From a virus: a stretch of 42,070 nucleotides of DNA. Both the position numbers and the translations under genes were made by a program. The first letter of the stretch is position 1. Every line of letters starts with the position of its first letter. The DNA lies in the IMG/VR virus record IMGVR_UViG_3300030380_002405, positions 25,783 through 67,852 of that record; one strand, given 5' to 3'. The notes under the pieces are model-generated. The model was given only the letters and a program-made list of their open reading frames with translations, ran no database searches and had not been told where the DNA came from. This document shows, piece after piece, positions 25,279 through 32,353 of this stretch.

Positions 25279-26095
25279 TTTAAATCAGGCAACATTTATA
25301 ATACCTATTCGGATTGAATCTTCTGATAGATTGAGAAATGTGGTTACTTCAATCGCATTCTTACTAGAGAATTTTCATACTAATATCATAATAAAAGAAG
25401 TAGATGAGGAGTCTGTCTTTCATCGAGATGCCCTCCCTCTGTTAGAGAGTGTAATGGATCAACAGAATGTCTTTACAAACTTCAACTTTATGTTTGAGAA
25501 GAGTGATGATCCTCTCTTCCACCGTCAAAGGATTCTGAATGAGATGGTGATGGAAGCCAACACAGATATAGTTGTTAATTATGACTGTGATGTTATTCTT
25601 CCCATAGATTCATATCTTCTTGCCTATGAAATGATTACAACGGGAATATCTGATGTGGTCTATCCCTATGGTAGAGGAAATTATCAGAAGCAAGTAGATC
25701 CTAGTGATCAGGTGGTGTCTAACTTTCTAGAGACTGGTGATTATTATCATTTGGATTCTGCATCTAAGATTCACACATCGGACTTTGGATGGGCTCAGTT
25801 CTTTAAAAAATCAGTTTATATTGAAGGTGGTTTAGAAAATGAAAACTTTAAAGCATATGCACCAGAGGATAAGGAAAGACATTATAGATTCACTAAGATG
25901 GGATATCATGTGGATCGCATAGCAGATGGATGGGTATATCATTTAGAACATGTCAGAGGAGAGAACTCATGGTTTACAAATCCGCACATGCAGTCTAATA
26001 TGGATGAGTGGAATAAGATTCAGTCTATGACAAGAGAACAATTAAAAGATTACTATTCAAACCAAGATTATTTAAAGAAATATGTTGACATTTAA
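25268..26095 (+). CDS. GT-A glycosyltransferase (galactosyltransferase-like)
   Basis: 275 residues from ATG 25268; AAGGAGGTG lies 12 bp upstream. ATFIIPIRIESSDRLRNVVTSI, VNYDCDVILPIDSY with the metal-binding Asp residues, and FKAYAPEDKERHYRFTKMGYHVDRI resemble GT2/GT27-type enzymes with a C-terminal galactosyltransferase-like domain. Donor unknown. The gene ends 14 bp into the following GT11 gene. Confidence 0.75.
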   Translation: MKHNLNQATFIIPIRIESSDRLRNVVTSIAFLLENFHTNIIIKEVDEESVFHRDALPLLESVMDQQNVFTNFNFMFEKSDDPLFHRQRILNEMVMEANTDIVVNYDCDVILPIDSYLLAYEMITTGISDVVYPYGRGNYQKQVDPSDQVVSNFLETGDYYHLDSASKIHTSDFGWAQFFKKSVYIEGGLENENFKAYAPEDKERHYRFTKMGYHVDRIADGWVYHLEHVRGENSWFTNPHMQSNMDEWNKIQSMTREQLKDYYSNQDYLKKYVDI

Positions 26096-26924
26096 TGGTA
26101 TAGGAAGTCTAGGTAGACTGGGCAATCAGATGTTTGAGTACGCAGCCATTCGTGGTATTGCTGCCAAGCATGGATATGAATGGTGCATTCCTCCATCAGA
26201 TAGAAAAGGAATAGAAAACTATAGTCTTCATGAATGTTTTAAACTTTCCCCTGAAAGAAAGGAGGATGTTAAAGAGATTCAGTATCTTCCAGAACCTTAC
26301 TTTCATTTCTGTGATGAGTTATTTGAACAGTGTCCAGACAATGTAAATCTTCATGGATTCTTTCAGTCATGGAGATACTTTGATCACATTGCGGATAGTA
26401 TTAGAGAAGACTTTACATTTCATGATGAGCACTTGAAACCTTGTCAGGAGATGATACAATCCGTCAAGGAACCTATCATGCTTCATGTAAGGAGAGGTGA
26501 TCCTAATCTTACAGATGTCCGTGGATTCAAATGGTCTTACACTCAGTGTGGATCTATGCATCCTGTTCAACCTGTAGAGTATTATGAGAAGGCTCTTTCT
26601 GAGTTCCCAGAGGATCAACCAGTGATTGTATTCTCTGATTCTATTGACTGGGTAAAGGAACAAGAGTTCTTTGCTGGTGATAGATTTTTGCTCTCTGAAC
26701 CACAAGATAAATATGCCGATGGATCTTTTACACCATATGCTGACCTATGCTTGATGAGTCTGTGTTCTCATGCTATAATTGCAAATAGTTCTATGAGTTG
26801 GTGGGGTGCATGGTTACAGACCAACCCCAATAAGAAAGTCATTGCACCTAAGATGTGGTTTGGCCCTGACTATGCAAACAAAGATACCAAAGACCTTTAT
26901 TGCCCTAATTGGATTGTATTATGA
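26082..26924 (+). CDS. GT11 alpha-1,2-fucosyltransferase-like protein
   Basis: 280 residues. LGRLGNQMFEYAAIRGIAAKHGYEW, DNVNLHGFFQSWRYF, the donor-binding HVRRGDP and ANSSMSWWGAWLQT then KMWFGPDYA are canonical. Clearly paralogous to the gene at 23709, with a roughly 15-residue insert after the HVRRGD motif. Ends in an ATGA overlap with nadE. Confidence 0.88.
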   Translation: MLTFNGIGSLGRLGNQMFEYAAIRGIAAKHGYEWCIPPSDRKGIENYSLHECFKLSPERKEDVKEIQYLPEPYFHFCDELFEQCPDNVNLHGFFQSWRYFDHIADSIREDFTFHDEHLKPCQEMIQSVKEPIMLHVRRGDPNLTDVRGFKWSYTQCGSMHPVQPVEYYEKALSEFPEDQPVIVFSDSIDWVKEQEFFAGDRFLLSEPQDKYADGSFTPYADLCLMSLCSHAIIANSSMSWWGAWLQTNPNKKVIAPKMWFGPDYANKDTKDLYCPNWIVL

Positions 26925-27694
26925 ACCGAATTACTGATTATCAAGAATTAAAAGTAAGAATAGTTAATTGGATTAAAGACTATCATACTCAGAGTGGTCT
27001 TCAATCACTAGTTGTTGGTGTGTCAGGTGGTATTGATTCTGCGGTGGTGTCCACTCTATGTGCTGAGACAGGTCTTCCCACTTATGTTGTAGCACTCCCA
27101 TTGAATTCTACACATCAGAATACTAGATTATCTGATATCTATACTAAACATTTAGCAGAGAAGTATGAGAATGTGACCAGAGTTGAGGTAGAACTTTCCA
27201 GTGTATATGATTCCTTACTTCATTCTATAAACTGGTGGTCTGAGGCTCAACACTTTGATAAGAAAGAATTTACATCTGATGAACTTACTCTTGCCAATAC
27301 CAAATCACGTATTAGAATGGTAACGTTATATCAGATTGCAGGATCTAAAAAAGGTATTGTGATCGGCACAGGAAACAAAGTGGAGGATTATGGAATCGGT
27401 TTTTATACTAAGTATGGTGACGGTGGTGTTGACATTGCTCCCATTGCTGACCTCTACAAAACAGAAGTCAGAGAACTTGGAGGATACCTTGGAGTAATTC
27501 CACAGATCGTTGATGCAAAACCAACTGATGGTTTATGGGATGATGGTAGAACTGATGAAGATCAGATTGGTGCTACTTATGAAGAGTTAGAAGAGGCAAT
27601 GGAAAAGGGAGAAGGAAAGGCTATTGATATTCTATATAAATTTAACAATCAAAACAAGCACAAGATGCAACCTATCCCCACATTTAAACTATGA
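26921..27694 (+). CDS. nadE: NAD synthetase (NadE)
   Basis: 257 residues. The ATP-pyrophosphatase loop SGGIDSA (residues 35-41), GTGNKVEDYGIGFYTKYGDGGVDIAPIADL and KPTDGLWDDGRTDEDQIGATYEELE are diagnostic of NH3-dependent NAD synthetase. There is no glutaminase domain. It converts NaAD to NAD. Position between GT11 and a UDP-sugar dehydrogenase is unusual: most SDR enzymes of this locus use NAD. It may serve them, host NAD metabolism, or replenish NAD consumed by defence systems (inference). Confidence 0.9.
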   Translation: MNRITDYQELKVRIVNWIKDYHTQSGLQSLVVGVSGGIDSAVVSTLCAETGLPTYVVALPLNSTHQNTRLSDIYTKHLAEKYENVTRVEVELSSVYDSLLHSINWWSEAQHFDKKEFTSDELTLANTKSRIRMVTLYQIAGSKKGIVIGTGNKVEDYGIGFYTKYGDGGVDIAPIADLYKTEVRELGGYLGVIPQIVDAKPTDGLWDDGRTDEDQIGATYEELEEAMEKGEGKAIDILYKFNNQNKHKMQPIPTFKL

Positions 27695-28830
27695 AAATTG
27701 GAGTTATCGGTGCAGGGAGACTAGGTATTTGCTTTGCTCTCCTATGTGAACAAGCAGGATATGATGTATTAGTATCTGATGTTAGGGAGGATTATGTAAA
27801 AAATCTCCGTAATAAATTTATTAGTACTAATGAACCAGAGGTTTCTAAATTACTGTCAACATCTCCTAGACTTTCTGCCACGAGTAGTAATAATAAAGTT
27901 ATTAGAGAATGTGACATCATCTATACTCTTGTTGCAACTCCATCTAAAAGGGATGGTAGTTATGACGTAAGTGCTGTATGGGATGTGGTTCAGGATATTA
28001 AGAAAGTAAAAAAAGTACAAGGTAAAGCATTTGTAGTAGGATGCACCACAAATCCAGGTGACTGTGAACAATTTCAAAATGAATTGGATAAGTTTGGTGT
28101 AGATGTATTCTATAATCCAGAGTTTATTGCACAAGGATCAATCATTAAGGATCTTAGAAGAGCTGATATGGTTTTGATTGGTGGTAAGAGAAATGAAACT
28201 TATGATCAGTTATGTGAGATCTATAATAGGATTCAAGAGACTCCACCTAAGATCAGTATCATGTCTACAAATGCTGCTGAACTTGTAAAACTTGCTGTTA
28301 ATTGTTTTCTTACTACCAAGATCAGTTATGCAAATATGGTTGGTCAGGTTATGGCATTGTCTGGTATGGAAGAGGAGATCCCTACAGTTCTCGGTGCGAT
28401 TGGTGATGATAGTAGAGTAGGTAGAAAGTATTTGAACTTTGGATTTGGATTTGGTGGCCCTTGTTTGCCTAGAGACAATCGTGCTTTTGCCTCTTATGCA
28501 AAGAAACTTGGTCTTGATTATAATCTAGGTGACACCACTGATAATTTTAATAATGATCATGCTACTTTCCTAAAAGATTATTTTGTTTATAGGAATCCAC
28601 AAAATTTTCCTTTCTATTTTGATTATGTTTCTTATAAGAAAGGAACTGATATACTTACAGAGAGTCAACAGTATAGACTCTGTATTGATTTGTTGGATGA
28701 TGGATATACAGTTTACATCAATGATAATGATGCTATAATGGATATGATTAGTGATGATCTGTTCGATAAGTATCCAGACACTATTAAGTTTGGAGAACCT
28801 GATGATGATGTTTACCCAATTAAATTCTAA
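27691..28830 (+). CDS. UDP-glucose/GDP-mannose dehydrogenase family protein
   Basis: 379 residues. GAGRLGICFALLCEQAGYDV is the N-terminal NAD site, TNPGDCEQF and YNPEFIAQGS the middle motifs, and GFGFGGPCLPRDNRA carries the catalytic Cys near residue 258. The C-terminal UDP-binding third looks degenerate (YVSYKKGTDIL ... YDDDDVY). Expected to oxidise a UDP-sugar to a uronic acid. Overlaps nadE by 4 bp. Confidence 0.87.
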   Translation: MKIGVIGAGRLGICFALLCEQAGYDVLVSDVREDYVKNLRNKFISTNEPEVSKLLSTSPRLSATSSNNKVIRECDIIYTLVATPSKRDGSYDVSAVWDVVQDIKKVKKVQGKAFVVGCTTNPGDCEQFQNELDKFGVDVFYNPEFIAQGSIIKDLRRADMVLIGGKRNETYDQLCEIYNRIQETPPKISIMSTNAAELVKLAVNCFLTTKISYANMVGQVMALSGMEEEIPTVLGAIGDDSRVGRKYLNFGFGFGGPCLPRDNRAFASYAKKLGLDYNLGDTTDNFNNDHATFLKDYFVYRNPQNFPFYFDYVSYKKGTDILTESQQYRLCIDLLDDGYTVYINDNDAIMDMISDDLFDKYPDTIKFGEPDDDVYPIKF

Positions 28831-29657
28831 TGGATCCAGCAATATTTGATAAGAATAAATCTGTCTACAAGTTGAAGAACTTTGGGCCCATTTATTACTT
28901 AAATCTTGATGGGCAACCAGAAAGAAGACAATATATGGAAGACCAATTTAAATATTGGGAGATAACAGATTACACACGCATATCTGCTTATGATGGAAGA
29001 GAAGATGATCTAAGTGATATCCTTACGGGAACTTATCCTACTAATATGTCTGGTGGTGAGATAGGATGTACTACTTCTCATCTTAATGCAATCAAGCATT
29101 ACTTAGATAATAGTGACTCTCCTTATGCAGTCATCATGGAAGATGATTGTAATCTAGAGATGGCAAAGTTCTGGAACTTTACATGGGATGATTTCATGGC
29201 CCATGCTCCATATGATTATGATGTTATTCAGATAGCAATCATATGTACAGGAGATATACATGTTAGATTGCATAAGAGATTTGTAAATGATTTCTCCACT
29301 GCTTGTTATATTATTAGTAGACACCATGCAGAAAAGTTAGTAAGACTTCATTGTAGAGGAGGATATACAGGAGAACAAAAGTATAAACTTGACAATGGAT
29401 GTAAACCGAGACCTGTTGCAGATGATTTGATTTATAATTCTGGTAATACTTTTGCTATTCCCCTTCTCTTATACAAAACTGAATTAGGGTCTTCTATTCA
29501 TCCAGTGCATATAGATGCTTTCCATACTAAGAACTATGAGGCTCAATATAATTTCTGGTTAACTAACGGATCAAATGTTGATATCAAAGAATACATGGAT
29601 TATGATCCTTATTTGGGACGTATAACCGAACCTTCTACACCTCCACAACCTGCTTGA
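28830..29657 (+). CDS. glycosyltransferase family 25 (LPS-biosynthesis type)
   Basis: 275 residues. GPIYYLNLDGQPERRQYMEDQF, ISAYDGRED, MSGGEIGCTTSHLNAI and YAVIMEDDCNLE are the GT25 signature, the last being the metal-binding EDD. Later STACYIISRHHAEKL and a DDLIYNS element complete the fold. Last gene of the 20-gene glycan block. Its stop codon lies inside the TTGACA of the next promoter. Confidence 0.87.
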   Translation: MDPAIFDKNKSVYKLKNFGPIYYLNLDGQPERRQYMEDQFKYWEITDYTRISAYDGREDDLSDILTGTYPTNMSGGEIGCTTSHLNAIKHYLDNSDSPYAVIMEDDCNLEMAKFWNFTWDDFMAHAPYDYDVIQIAIICTGDIHVRLHKRFVNDFSTACYIISRHHAEKLVRLHCRGGYTGEQKYKLDNGCKPRPVADDLIYNSGNTFAIPLLLYKTELGSSIHPVHIDAFHTKNYEAQYNFWLTNGSNVDIKEYMDYDPYLGRITEPSTPPQPA

Positions 29658-29687
29658 CAATATCACAAACATCTGTTAATATAAATA
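29654..29687 (+). promoter_or_regulatory. T4-type late promoter TATAAATA, with possible overlapping sigma70 promoter
   Basis: TATAAATA is at 29680-29687. Independently, TTGACA (29654-29659) stands 17 bp from TAATAT (29677-29682), which keeps the key T, A and final T of a -10 box. The two could make the downstream exported-protein gene expressed in both phases. The late box is the surer of the two. Confidence 0.65.
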
Positions 29688-29699
29688 AATATTATACAA

Positions 29700-29776
29700 A
29701 GGAATCGAAAGATCGTACCCCTGTGTTAATGTACAGTATCCCATGTCGGGGATGCTATCATCCGCAGGGTTTTTTA
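29700..29776 (+). promoter_or_regulatory. structured leader RNA with terminator-like 3' arm
   Basis: Between the late promoter and the ATG at 29806. An inner stem AGTATCCC/GGGATGCT with loop ATGTCG sits inside an outer CCCTG/CAGGG pairing that is followed by six T. This could fold as a riboregulator or attenuator. No Shine-Dalgarno precedes the ATG. The start of the leader shares a 25-nt segment with 34711-34735. Confidence 0.45.
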
Positions 29777-29805
29777 ATGCCCATGCGAGACAAATAAAAA
29801 CAATC

Positions 29806-30192
29806 ATGTCAATCAAATCAACAATCGCAGCTGCATTTGCTGCACCATTTCTACTTTCTTCAGCTGCTTTTGCTGGTCCTTATGTGAATGTAGAAGCAAA
29901 CGGTTCATATCCTGATGGAGATTACACAGGTGCTACTACAGACGTTGCTGTAGGTTTCGACGGAACAACAAGCGAAGGTAAGGTAGCATACTACATACAA
30001 GGTGGTCCAGCATTCGTTCATACTGAGTCAACTGACGATACTGAGACTGAGTTCTCTGGTAAGGCAGGTGCTTCTGTAGCAATCAACGAAGATCTATCTG
30101 TATATGGTGAGATCTCTGGTATCTCTGCTGAGAAGAATAACGACGACGTTATCAACTACGGTGGTAAGATCGGTGCTAAGTTCGTATTCTGA
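29806..30192 (+). CDS. exported porin-like beta protein
   Basis: 128 residues from ATG 29806 (in-frame ATG 29743 lies in the structured leader). The signal peptide MSIKSTIAAAFAAPFLLSSAAFA ends at AFA-GPY. The mature part alternates hydrophobic and Gly residues in strands, and ends with YGGKIGAKFVF; a C-terminal aromatic (Phe) is typical of outer-membrane beta-barrel proteins. At about 105 mature residues it would make a small barrel or a fragment. A role in the outer membrane of the host, or as a virion-borne protein, is inferred only. Confidence 0.7.
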   Translation: MSIKSTIAAAFAAPFLLSSAAFAGPYVNVEANGSYPDGDYTGATTDVAVGFDGTTSEGKVAYYIQGGPAFVHTESTDDTETEFSGKAGASVAINEDLSVYGEISGISAEKNNDDVINYGGKIGAKFVF

Positions 30193-30259
30193 AAGGATAC
30201 AGTTACTGAATCAGTAACAACTGAAGAACTCTAAATAGAAATGAGTTCGAGATGGATCA

Positions 30260-30285
30260 AGACCCCTTTACAGGGGTCTTTTTTT
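30260..30285 (+). terminator. intrinsic terminator
   Basis: GACCCCT/AGGGGTC 7-bp perfect stem (30261-30267 with 30272-30278), 4-nt loop TTAC, followed by an uninterrupted T tract. Ends the porin-like gene's transcript. Confidence 0.9.
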
Positions 30286-30295
30286 ATGCTATATT
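30267..30295 (+). promoter_or_regulatory. sigma70-type promoter fused to terminator
   Basis: TTTACA (30267-30272) is the loop plus one closing pair of the terminator. TATATT (30290-30295) follows after 17 bp. Predicted start near 30302, the first base of the structured leader. Same architecture as 12516-12551. Confidence 0.65.
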
Positions 30296-30300
30296 ATTGA

Positions 30301-30375
30301 AGTCAAGGCTTCGCTACCTCTGACTGCGGTGCTCCCCTTTGGTGGTTTCAGGAGTAGCGGCTATAGGAAACCACC
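30301..30375 (+). ncRNA. structured 5' leader with two hairpins and a possible kissing interaction
   Basis: Stem 1 pairs AGTCA-AGG (30301-30308) with CCT-C-TGACT (30317-30325). Stem 2 is a perfect 9-bp GGTGGTTTC (30341-30349) with GAAACCACC (30367-30375). Loop 1 TCGCTA (30311-30316) is complementary to TAGCGG (30355-30360) in loop 2, six pairs counting one G-U. No Shine-Dalgarno precedes the following ATG at 30391. It could be a riboswitch-like leader, a protein-binding element or an sRNA; no known family identified. Confidence 0.5.
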
Positions 30376-30390
30376 ACACTAATAATTTAC

Positions 30391-30582
30391 ATGAAAAAAA
30401 CAGAGGATATACTAATGCATCCACTCTGGTGTGGTCCAGTGATGCTTATGTTTATGGTGGTAATGATACAGACTCTTCATACTCTTACTCATTGGAGAAT
30501 GGAGATAGATGCTGATGCTTATTGTAAAAACAATGCTGAGTGGGTAGAAAGTAACACAGGAGGATATGATGATGATTATTAA
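30391..30582 (+). CDS. small one-helix membrane protein
   Basis: 63 residues with a Met-rich hydrophobic helix (LWCGPVMLMFMVVMIQTL) and an acidic C-terminus ending GGYDDDY. Translated from a structured leader without a recognisable Shine-Dalgarno. Function unknown; a membrane or photosynthetic role is possible given neighbouring Hli genes, without direct evidence. Confidence 0.55.
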   Translation: MKKTEDILMHPLWCGPVMLMFMVVMIQTLHTLTHWRMEIDADAYCKNNAEWVESNTGGYDDDY

Positions 30583-30617
30583 TTTACTATATACATATAC
30601 AGTTGTTATGTCTGCAA

Positions 30618-31238
30618 ATGGAAATTAAAAATATAAGCAAGACAAAGTTGTTTGCCATCGGATTAGGTGGTCTACTTGGTCTTTCGCATCTAGGTATGAT
30701 TGGTATCATTGCTAATCGAAAACCAGAGAGTAAGTTTCCTCAACTCAACATTCCTGTGAGTGAGTATACTTCTTATAGTGTTCAAGCTAATGAAGAAGGA
30801 TATGCTATTAACTATAGAGCAAATGATCCTTTAGTTATGGCTACCACTCAAACTATACCTGGCAAAGGTGGATTGTTTAGTAAAGGTCAACCTACTCAAA
30901 TTGTAAAGCAATATACAATGGACGGGGCAGAGCATCATGACGGTCCTGTTTCTACTAGGTCTGCATGGATAGATCCATCAGGGTTGACAGGTGAAGGCGA
31001 AAAGAAGATTAGTGCCAAGACCATTGAGTGTATCAAAGCACGAGGTAGTGGAGAAGGAACAGGTAGGATGGTCGGTGGGAGCGTTGGTGCTTCTGTTGGT
31101 TCTGGTCTCTCCTCTGTTCCTTTCGTTGGTTGGGTTTTGGCTGGTGCTGCTTCGATGATCGGCATGAATGAAGGTGCAGAGATCGGTGGAGATCTAGCAG
31201 AGTCATTTAGTGATGCATGTGTGGAAGAGGTAGAATAG
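30618..31238 (+). CDS. glycine-zipper membrane-anchored protein
   Basis: 206 residues from ATG 30618 (frame open to TTG 30603). One N-terminal helix (LFAIGLGGLLGLSHLGMIGIIA), a polar middle and a C-terminal glycine-zipper region (RMVGGSVGASVGSGLSS then GWVLAGAASMIGM) that could insert in membranes. Seen in cyanophages as a conserved hypothetical. A membrane-permeabilising or assembly role is possible but not shown. Followed by a strong terminator. Confidence 0.65.
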   Translation: MEIKNISKTKLFAIGLGGLLGLSHLGMIGIIANRKPESKFPQLNIPVSEYTSYSVQANEEGYAINYRANDPLVMATTQTIPGKGGLFSKGQPTQIVKQYTMDGAEHHDGPVSTRSAWIDPSGLTGEGEKKISAKTIECIKARGSGEGTGRMVGGSVGASVGSGLSSVPFVGWVLAGAASMIGMNEGAEIGGDLAESFSDACVEEVE

Positions 31239-31285
31239 TGTAGTTAACACTACCATTTACATTAGTTTACATAAGGTATAGTAAT

Positions 31286-31308
31286 GGGGGTCATTAGACC
31301 CCCTTTTT
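31286..31308 (+). terminator. intrinsic terminator
   Basis: GGGGGTC/GACCCCC perfect 7-bp stem (31286-31292 with 31297-31303), loop ATTA, then a T run (31304-31308). Ends the 30391-31238 unit. Confidence 0.9.
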
Positions 31309-31338
31309 ATTGTTCGGGTATCACTAATGTAAAGATTC

Positions 31339-31367
31339 TTTACAAGTCTTTATCTTTACTATATAAT
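31339..31367 (+). promoter_or_regulatory. sigma70-type (early) promoter of the Hli array
   Basis: TTTACA (31339-31344), 17-bp spacer, perfect TATAAT (31362-31367). Predicted start near 31374, about 24 nt before ATG 31398; no Shine-Dalgarno is visible. Confidence 0.8.
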
Positions 31368-31397
31368 ATTGTTACGTTACTTAACAAAAGACTTCAA

Positions 31398-31613
31398 ATG
31401 ACTTCTTCAACTGCCGACAAGTATACAACTACCGAATACGGCAAGCAAAACATGTTTGGTGCAGAAGTAGCACCTTGGGTTGATCAGAACGACAACTATG
31501 AAGGTTATCCTGAAAACGCAGAGAAAACCAATGGTCGTTGGGCTATGATAGGTATCGTGGCACTACTAGGTGCGTATATCACTACTGGTCAAATCATTCC
31601 AGGTGTATTTTAA
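31398..31613 (+). CDS. hli: high-light-inducible protein
   Basis: 71 residues: an N-terminal acidic polar extension, then the Hli helix EKTNGRWAMIGIVALLGAYITTGQIIPGVF with intact E-x-x-N-G-R-x-A-M chlorophyll-binding motif. Hli proteins bind chlorophyll and carotenoid and protect photosystems during PSII repair. First gene behind the early promoter at 31339; ATG 31398 chosen because the longer open frame runs through the promoter. TAATG overlap with the next gene. Confidence 0.93.
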   Translation: MTSSTADKYTTTEYGKQNMFGAEVAPWVDQNDNYEGYPENAEKTNGRWAMIGIVALLGAYITTGQIIPGVF

Positions 31614-31744
31614 TGACTACCATTCCGACATATGATATTCCAGCATCACCAATCCTTCTTCTAGGATTTGCTGGTATTGCGGTAGCACTATTCACGCTTT
31701 ATACAGTTAATAAAGCATATTCAAATTCACCCTTCAGGAGTTGA
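31613..31744 (+). CDS. 43-residue one-helix membrane protein
   Basis: Begins MTTIPTYDIPASP, then one helix (ILLLGFAGIAVALFTLYTV) and a basic tail (NKAYSNSPFRS). Not an Hli protein: no ExxNGR motif. Size and position among Hli genes resemble small photosystem-associated helices, but I cannot name it. Starts at the TAATG overlap with the first hli gene. Confidence 0.7.
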   Translation: MTTIPTYDIPASPILLLGFAGIAVALFTLYTVNKAYSNSPFRS

Positions 31745-31745
31745 T

Positions 31746-31826
31746 ATGAAAACCATGATCCAAACCCTATTGATAGGTACAATTGCAATGGCAGTTGTTT
31801 ATTCACCAACTATTGCATACGTCTAA
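31746..31826 (+). CDS. 26-residue hydrophobic peptide
   Basis: MKTMIQTLLIGTIAMAVVYSPTIAYV, one helix with a short basic start. AGGAG precedes the ATG by 6 bp, a better ribosome site than its neighbours have, and its TAA overlaps the ATG of the next hli gene. Too short for confident homology; the context supports translation. Confidence 0.55.
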   Translation: MKTMIQTLLIGTIAMAVVYSPTIAYV

Positions 31827-31939
31827 TGAACTATTGGAAAAACGCAGAACAACTCAATGGTCGCATGGCGATGATGGGTTTCTTCGCTGCCGTAGTTAAC
31901 TACGGTTTCACAGGCTGGGTAATACCAGGCATCTTTTGA
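31826..31939 (+). CDS. hli: minimal high-light-inducible protein
   Basis: 37 residues, almost only the Hli helix: AEQLNGRMAMMGFFAAVVNYG then TGWVIPGIF. The ExxNGRxAM motif is intact. TAATG overlap with the preceding peptide. A 47-bp gap follows, holding no clear promoter. Confidence 0.88.
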   Translation: MNYWKNAEQLNGRMAMMGFFAAVVNYGFTGWVIPGIF

Positions 31940-31986
31940 CTTAACAGGTCTCTTTAAGCTCTATTCCTATTACAAATCTAAGAACA

Positions 31987-32094
31987 ATGACACCAGAAGC
32001 AGAAAAATTTAACGGTTGGATGGCGATGCTAGGCTTCGTCGCAGCACTCGGTGCTTATGCAACCACAGGACAAATCATTCCAGGTATCTTCTAA
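31987..32094 (+). CDS. hli: minimal Hli protein with Arg-to-Trp change
   Basis: 35 residues: EAEKFNGWMAMLGFVAALGA then TTGQIIPGIF. The chlorophyll-binding motif has the Glu and Asn but Trp in place of Arg, so the usual Glu-Arg ion pair between helices cannot form with its own Arg. Otherwise closely similar to the 31398 helix. TAATG overlap into the next hli gene. Confidence 0.85.
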   Translation: MTPEAEKFNGWMAMLGFVAALGAYATTGQIIPGIF

Positions 32095-32207
32095 TGAATA
32101 ACAAACAAATCTTCCTCAAAGCAAACGGACGTGCAGCAATGATTGGATTCATTGTACTCTGTGCATCATACGCAACAACTGGCAACCTTATTCCTGGTAT
32201 CATCTAA
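32094..32207 (+). CDS. hli: minimal Hli protein lacking the motif Glu
   Basis: 37 residues: MNNKQIFLKANGRAAMIGFI, then ASYATTGNLIPGII. NGRxAM is present but the Glu three residues before the Asn is replaced by Leu. It could pair with partners that keep Glu but lack Arg. TAATG overlap on both sides. Confidence 0.85.
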   Translation: MNNKQIFLKANGRAAMIGFIVLCASYATTGNLIPGII

Positions 32208-32353
32208 TGACAAAGCAAACAAAAACACAAACAGAAGACAAGGTAGATTTTTCTATCGCTGAAAAATGGAATGGCATAGCAGCCATCGTTGGATGTGGAG
32301 CACTCATCGTGTCCTACTCATTCTCAGGTCAAATCATACCAGGTTTTGTATAA
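32207..32353 (+). CDS. hli: Hli protein with Arg-to-Ile change
   Basis: 48 residues: a polar 17-residue leader, then AEKWNGIAAIVGCGALIVSY and FSGQIIPGFV. Glu and Asn retained, Arg replaced by Ile and Met by Ile. The C-terminal GQIIPG motif matches the other array members. TAATG overlap into the next gene. Confidence 0.8.
   Translation: MTKQTKTQTEDKVDFSIAEKWNGIAAIVGCGALIVSYSFSGQIIPGFV

Noticed and set aside
30202-30218. Perfect 8-bp inverted repeat GTTACTGA/TCAGTAAC as a terminator
   Set aside because: One-base centre and no T tract; more like a protein-binding palindrome or chance. The real terminator is at 30260.
31256-31282. Possible promoter TTTACA...TATAGT before the 31286 terminator
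   Set aside because: Spacer is only 15 bp and the transcript would end at once in the strong terminator.
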